From contig CAMMBX010000053.1 of the NCBI GenBank assembly GCA_946494345.1, positions 1 to 7,756 on the forward strand: a stretch of DNA of 7,756 bases, in the 5' to 3' direction. The stretch comes from an uncultured Mycoplasmatota bacterium. GTDB lineage: Bacteria; Bacillota_I; Bacilli_A; RF39; UBA660. The notes beneath the pieces were generated by a model. The model made no database searches and was not told the origin of the DNA. It was given only the letters and a program-made list of their open reading frames with translations. A program made the translations under genes and the position numbers. This document shows positions 4,545-7,756 of this stretch, in pieces (position 1 is the stretch's first letter; each line of letters begins with the position of its first letter).

Positions 4545-7500
4545 ATGGCATTTAAGGAACTTGAAAAAGGTAAGACTCATGAAATTGAAATGGATATCTT
4601 AAAGACTTGGGAGAAGATGGATATTCTAAAGCAATGTATTGATAACAGAGAAGGTAAGGAAAACTTTGTTTTCTATGATGGGCCTGCAACTGCTAATGGA
4701 AAACCAGGACTACATCATATGATGGCTAAGTTTTTAAAAGATACTTTTTGTAAATATAAGACTATGCAAGGATATAGAGTTCTTCGTAAAGTAGGTTGGG
4801 ATACTCATGGACTTCCTGTGGAGTTACAAGTAGAAAAAGAACTTGGTTTTAGTAATAAGAAAGATATTGAAGAGTATGGTATAAAAGAATTTAATCAGAA
4901 ATGTCGTGAAAGTGTTTGGGAAAATGAGAAAGCTTTTTCTGATTTGACTAAAGAGATGGGACAATTTATTGATTTAGAGCATCCTTATGTTACTTATGAT
5001 AATAACTATATAGAAACAGAATGGTGGATTTTAAAGAAATTCTTTGATGAAGGATTATTTTATGAAGGACATAAGATACTACCATATTGTACTAGATGTG
5101 GTACTGGTCTTGCTTCTCATGAAGTAGCCCAAGGTTATAAAGAAGTAACTGCTAATACAGTAATAGTGCCTATGAAGAAAAAGGGAGAAGATGTATACTT
5201 CCTTGTTTGGACTACTACTCCTTGGACTTTAATTAGTAATGTAGCACTTTGTGTTAATCCAAGAGAAGAGTATGTATTAGTAGAGAGCCAAGGTAATAAA
5301 TTTATTGTAGGTAAAAAACTAGCTTCTAAAGTATTAGGAGATGACTATACAGTCTTAGAAGAATATAGTGGTAAGAATCTAGAATATATGGAATATGAAC
5401 AGTTAATACCTAGTTTAAAAGTAGATAAGAAAGCTTTTTATGTAACAGTAGATGATTATGTTACTATGGAAGATGGTACGGGTATTGTTCATATTGCCCC
5501 TGCTTTTGGTCAAGATGACTATAATGTTGGTAAAAAATATAATTTACCTGTCTTAAATCCTGTTGGAGAAGATGGTAAATATACTGAAGGTTTATGGAAG
5601 GGTATCTTGGTATTTGATGCTGATATAGAAGTTATTAAATACTTAAAAGAAAATGGCAAACTATTTAAGAAAATTAAGATGACTCATAATTATCCTCATT
5701 GTTGGAGATGTGATACACCTTTGTTATATTATGCTAAACCATCATATTATTTAGAGGTTACTAAAATAAAAGACCAAGTTGTTAAAAATAATAATGGTGT
5801 TAATTGGTATCCTGCTTTTGTGGGAGAGAAAAGATTTGGTAATTGGTTATTAAATATGAATGACTGGGCTATATCAAGAAATAGATATTGGGGTACTCCA
5901 CTACCTCTTTGGAAATGTAGTTGTGGCCATCAAGAGATGATAGGTTCTCGTAAAGAACTTGTGGAAAAAGCGATAGAAGATATAGATGAGACTATAGAAT
6001 TACATAGACCATATGTTGATGATATTCATATTAAATGTCCAGAGTGTGGTAAGGAAATGAGTCGTGTTAGTGAAGTAATTGACTGTTGGTTTGATTCAGG
6101 TTCTATGCCTTTTGCACAATACCACTATCCATTTGAAAATAAAGAGTTATTTGAAGACCAATTCCCAGCTGATTTCATTTGTGAAGGAATTGATCAGACT
6201 AGAGGATGGTTCTATACGTTAATGTTAATCTCTACATTTGTTACAGGTAAAAGTCCTTATAAAAATGTCTTAGTTAATGACTTATTACTTGATAAATATG
6301 GTAAAAAGATGAGTAAGAGTAAAGGTAATATCGTTAAACCATTTGATTTGATGAATGAGTTTGGAAGTGACGTTATTAGATTCTATTTACCTTATGTATC
6401 TCCTGTATGGACTCCTATTAAGTTTGATAATGATGGCTTAAAAGAAGTTAATTCTAAATACTTATCAACATTAAAAAATGCTTATTCCTTCTTTGAGATG
6501 TATGCTAATGCGGATAAGATAGATCCAAGGGAATATAATGTTCCTGTTAATGATAGAGATATTACTGATAAATGGTTACTATCTCGTTTAAATAATACTT
6601 TATCACTTGTTACTAAAGCATATGATGAGTATGACTTAAATAAAGTAGTTCATTATATCGTAGATTTCTTAAATGATGATTTTTCTAACTGGTATATTAG
6701 AAGTAATAGAAAAAGATTCTGGGATAGTGAACTTACTGAATCTAAAAAGGCAGTATATCAGACTACTTATGAAGTTTTACTTACTTTATGTGAGATGGCG
6801 GCACCTGTTACACCATTTGTTACAGAAGAAATTTATCGTAATTTGACTGATGGTAAGAGTGTTCATTTAGCAGATTTTCCTAAAGTAGATGAATCATTAA
6901 TATCAAGTGAACTTGAAAACAGAATGAGTGTTGTTCGTGATATTTGTAGTTTAGGTCGTAATGCTAGAGAAGATGTATCTATTAAAGTTAGACAACCACT
7001 TCATTTCATTATTGTTCCTAAAGTCTTTGAAAGTGTTGTAGGAGAGTTAGAATCTATAATCTTAGAAGAGTTAAATGTAAAAGAAGTAGTTTATGAAGAT
7101 GATATGAGTCTTTATATGGATTATATTGTTAAACCTAACTTTAGAGTAGTTGGTAAGATGTTTGGTAGTGATATTAAAGACTTCCAAGAACTAGTTAGTA
7201 AATTTGACATTAATGATGTTAATCAGATTAAATCAGGTTATTATACTACTGAATTCTTAGGTAAAGAATTAAAGATTACTGAAGATATGATTACAACAAC
7301 TCTTAAGAATAAAGAAGGATATTGTGCTTCTAGTAATGGTAATATTAGTGTAGTGTTGGATACTACTTTAACAGATGATTTAATCTTAGAAGGACTTGCT
7401 CGTGAAGTAGTTAGAAAAGTACAAAGTCTAAGAAAAGAAGCTGATTTTGTTATTACTGATAGAATTAATCTTTACTATAATGGAGAAGATATTATTGATG

Positions 7501-7637
7501 TAATGCTAGATAAATATATGAATTATGTTAAAGAAGAGACATTATCTATTGAAGTTATTAAAGATGAGAGTCTTGATAAAAATATTCCAGTTAATGACTT
7601 AATGATGGGACTTAAAGTTGAAAGAAGAAAGAAATAA
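4545..7637 (+). CDS. ileS: Isoleucyl-tRNA synthetase, type 2 (IleRS2) with GXHH signature
   Basis: Charges tRNA-Ile with isoleucine and edits misactivated valine, in the cytoplasm. The 1030-residue length fits the long type-2 (eukaryote-like) family. In order: the class I ATP signature at residues 55-58, which reads GLHH instead of HIGH/HLGH; CTRC (182-185) and CWRC (386-389) flanking the CP1 editing domain, which holds TTTPWTL (223-229) and GTGIVHIAPAFGQDD (311-325); CSCGH (458-462) and CPEC (498-501), a probable zinc knuckle; DCWFDSG (513-519); GIDQTRGWF (548-556); KMSKS (588-592); and the anticodon-binding domain with NWYIRSNRKRFW (715-726). The C-terminal end lacks the cysteine-rich zinc finger of type-1 enzymes. 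The start is supported by GGAGGG (4531-4536), eight bases before the ATG. Expression is controlled by the T-box just upstream. The GXHH swap predicts very high mupirocin resistance. Function is certain; the resistance is inferred from the motif. Confidence 0.97.
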   Translation: MAFKELEKGKTHEIEMDILKTWEKMDILKQCIDNREGKENFVFYDGPATANGKPGLHHMMAKFLKDTFCKYKTMQGYRVLRKVGWDTHGLPVELQVEKELGFSNKKDIEEYGIKEFNQKCRESVWENEKAFSDLTKEMGQFIDLEHPYVTYDNNYIETEWWILKKFFDEGLFYEGHKILPYCTRCGTGLASHEVAQGYKEVTANTVIVPMKKKGEDVYFLVWTTTPWTLISNVALCVNPREEYVLVESQGNKFIVGKKLASKVLGDDYTVLEEYSGKNLEYMEYEQLIPSLKVDKKAFYVTVDDYVTMEDGTGIVHIAPAFGQDDYNVGKKYNLPVLNPVGEDGKYTEGLWKGILVFDADIEVIKYLKENGKLFKKIKMTHNYPHCWRCDTPLLYYAKPSYYLEVTKIKDQVVKNNNGVNWYPAFVGEKRFGNWLLNMNDWAISRNRYWGTPLPLWKCSCGHQEMIGSRKELVEKAIEDIDETIELHRPYVDDIHIKCPECGKEMSRVSEVIDCWFDSGSMPFAQYHYPFENKELFEDQFPADFICEGIDQTRGWFYTLMLISTFVTGKSPYKNVLVNDLLLDKYGKKMSKSKGNIVKPFDLMNEFGSDVIRFYLPYVSPVWTPIKFDNDGLKEVNSKYLSTLKNAYSFFEMYANADKIDPREYNVPVNDRDITDKWLLSRLNNTLSLVTKAYDEYDLNKVVHYIVDFLNDDFSNWYIRSNRKRFWDSELTESKKAVYQTTYEVLLTLCEMAAPVTPFVTEEIYRNLTDGKSVHLADFPKVDESLISSELENRMSVVRDICSLGRNAREDVSIKVRQPLHFIIVPKVFESVVGELESIILEELNVKEVVYEDDMSLYMDYIVKPNFRVVGKMFGSDIKDFQELVSKFDINDVNQIKSGYYTTEFLGKELKITEDMITTTLKNKEGYCASSNGNISVVLDTTLTDDLILEGLAREVVRKVQSLRKEADFVITDRINLYYNGEDIIDVMLDKYMNYVKEETLSIEVIKDESLDKNIPVNDLMMGLKVERRKK

Positions 7638-7665
7638 AGATGAGTATTCAATTGCTTATCTTTTT
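7636..7665 (+). terminator. Intrinsic terminator of ileS
   Basis: AAGATGAG (7637-7644) pairs with CTTATCTT (7655-7662), with one G-U pair, across a ten-base loop, running into T bases to 7665. It begins at the last base of the ileS stop codon. Confidence 0.75.
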
Positions 7666-7668
7666 CTA

Positions 7669-7697
7669 TTGACTAGCATTATCTAATGTGATACATT
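7669..7697 (+). promoter_or_regulatory. Strong sigma-A promoter for the next, unseen gene
   Basis: TTGACT (7669-7674), a 17-base spacer and an extended -10 with TG at 7689-7690 and TACATT at 7692-7697. The predicted start is near 7704. Confidence 0.85.
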
Positions 7698-7730
7698 GTA
7701 ATTAATGGGAGACTTGTTAACAAAATAAAA

Positions 7731-7740
7731 AGGGAGGAGG
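7731..7740 (+). promoter_or_regulatory. Very strong ribosome binding site at the window's right edge
   Basis: AGGGAGGAGG is an almost perfect Shine-Dalgarno sequence. No ATG, GTG or TTG at normal spacing is present in the 16 bases left, so the start codon is probably just outside the window. Confidence 0.6.
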
Positions 7741-7756
7741 TAGTAAAAAAGTTAAA

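Noticed and set aside
1..7756. CRISPR arrays, insertion sequences, tRNA or rRNA genes, phage attachment sites
   Set aside because: I saw no regular direct repeats, no terminal inverted repeats with a transposase, no cloverleaf and no integrase anywhere in the window.

Overview
This is an AT-rich stretch from a low-GC Gram-positive bacterium, most likely an anaerobe or facultative anaerobe of the Bacilli/Clostridia/Mollicutes-like group. The evidence is strong Shine-Dalgarno sites (AAGGAGG, GGAGGG), sigma-A-type promoters with extended -10 elements, a T-box riboswitch, a DUF1292 protein and a class III (oxygen-sensitive) ribonucleotide reductase. Tryptophan is encoded by TGG and every visible stop is TAA, so nothing points to a recoded TGA. 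All genes are on the + strand.

Bases 1-2287 hold an anaerobic dNTP-synthesis operon: the 3' part of nrdD (its start is outside the window), a 56-residue gene, and nrdG. The most notable feature of the window is that nrdD stops after its metal-knuckle region and lacks the glycyl-radical domain. That domain is encoded just downstream as a separate gene at 1553-1723 with its own strong ribosome binding site. It carries the RITGYL radical motif and the FN-GK-E-RVKH signature. NrdG, the radical-SAM activase that would install the radical, follows one base later. The anaerobic reductase therefore appears to be a split, three-polypeptide system. A long intrinsic terminator overlaps the end of nrdG.

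Bases 2288-3690 hold a second unit: a promoter, a small acidic DUF1292 protein and a 349-residue highly charged coiled-coil protein of unknown function, ending in a small terminator. Bases 3680-4256 hold a promoter whose -35 lies inside that terminator, and a 173-residue protein I do not recognise.

Bases 4263-7665 hold ileS, controlled by a clear T-box riboswitch with an AUC (Ile) specifier and a terminator/antiterminator switch. The enzyme is a long type-2 IleRS with an altered class I signature, GLHH in place of HIGH; this GXHH form has been linked to extreme mupirocin resistance. A terminator follows ileS. A strong promoter and a very strong ribosome binding site then lead into a gene that starts beyond the window.
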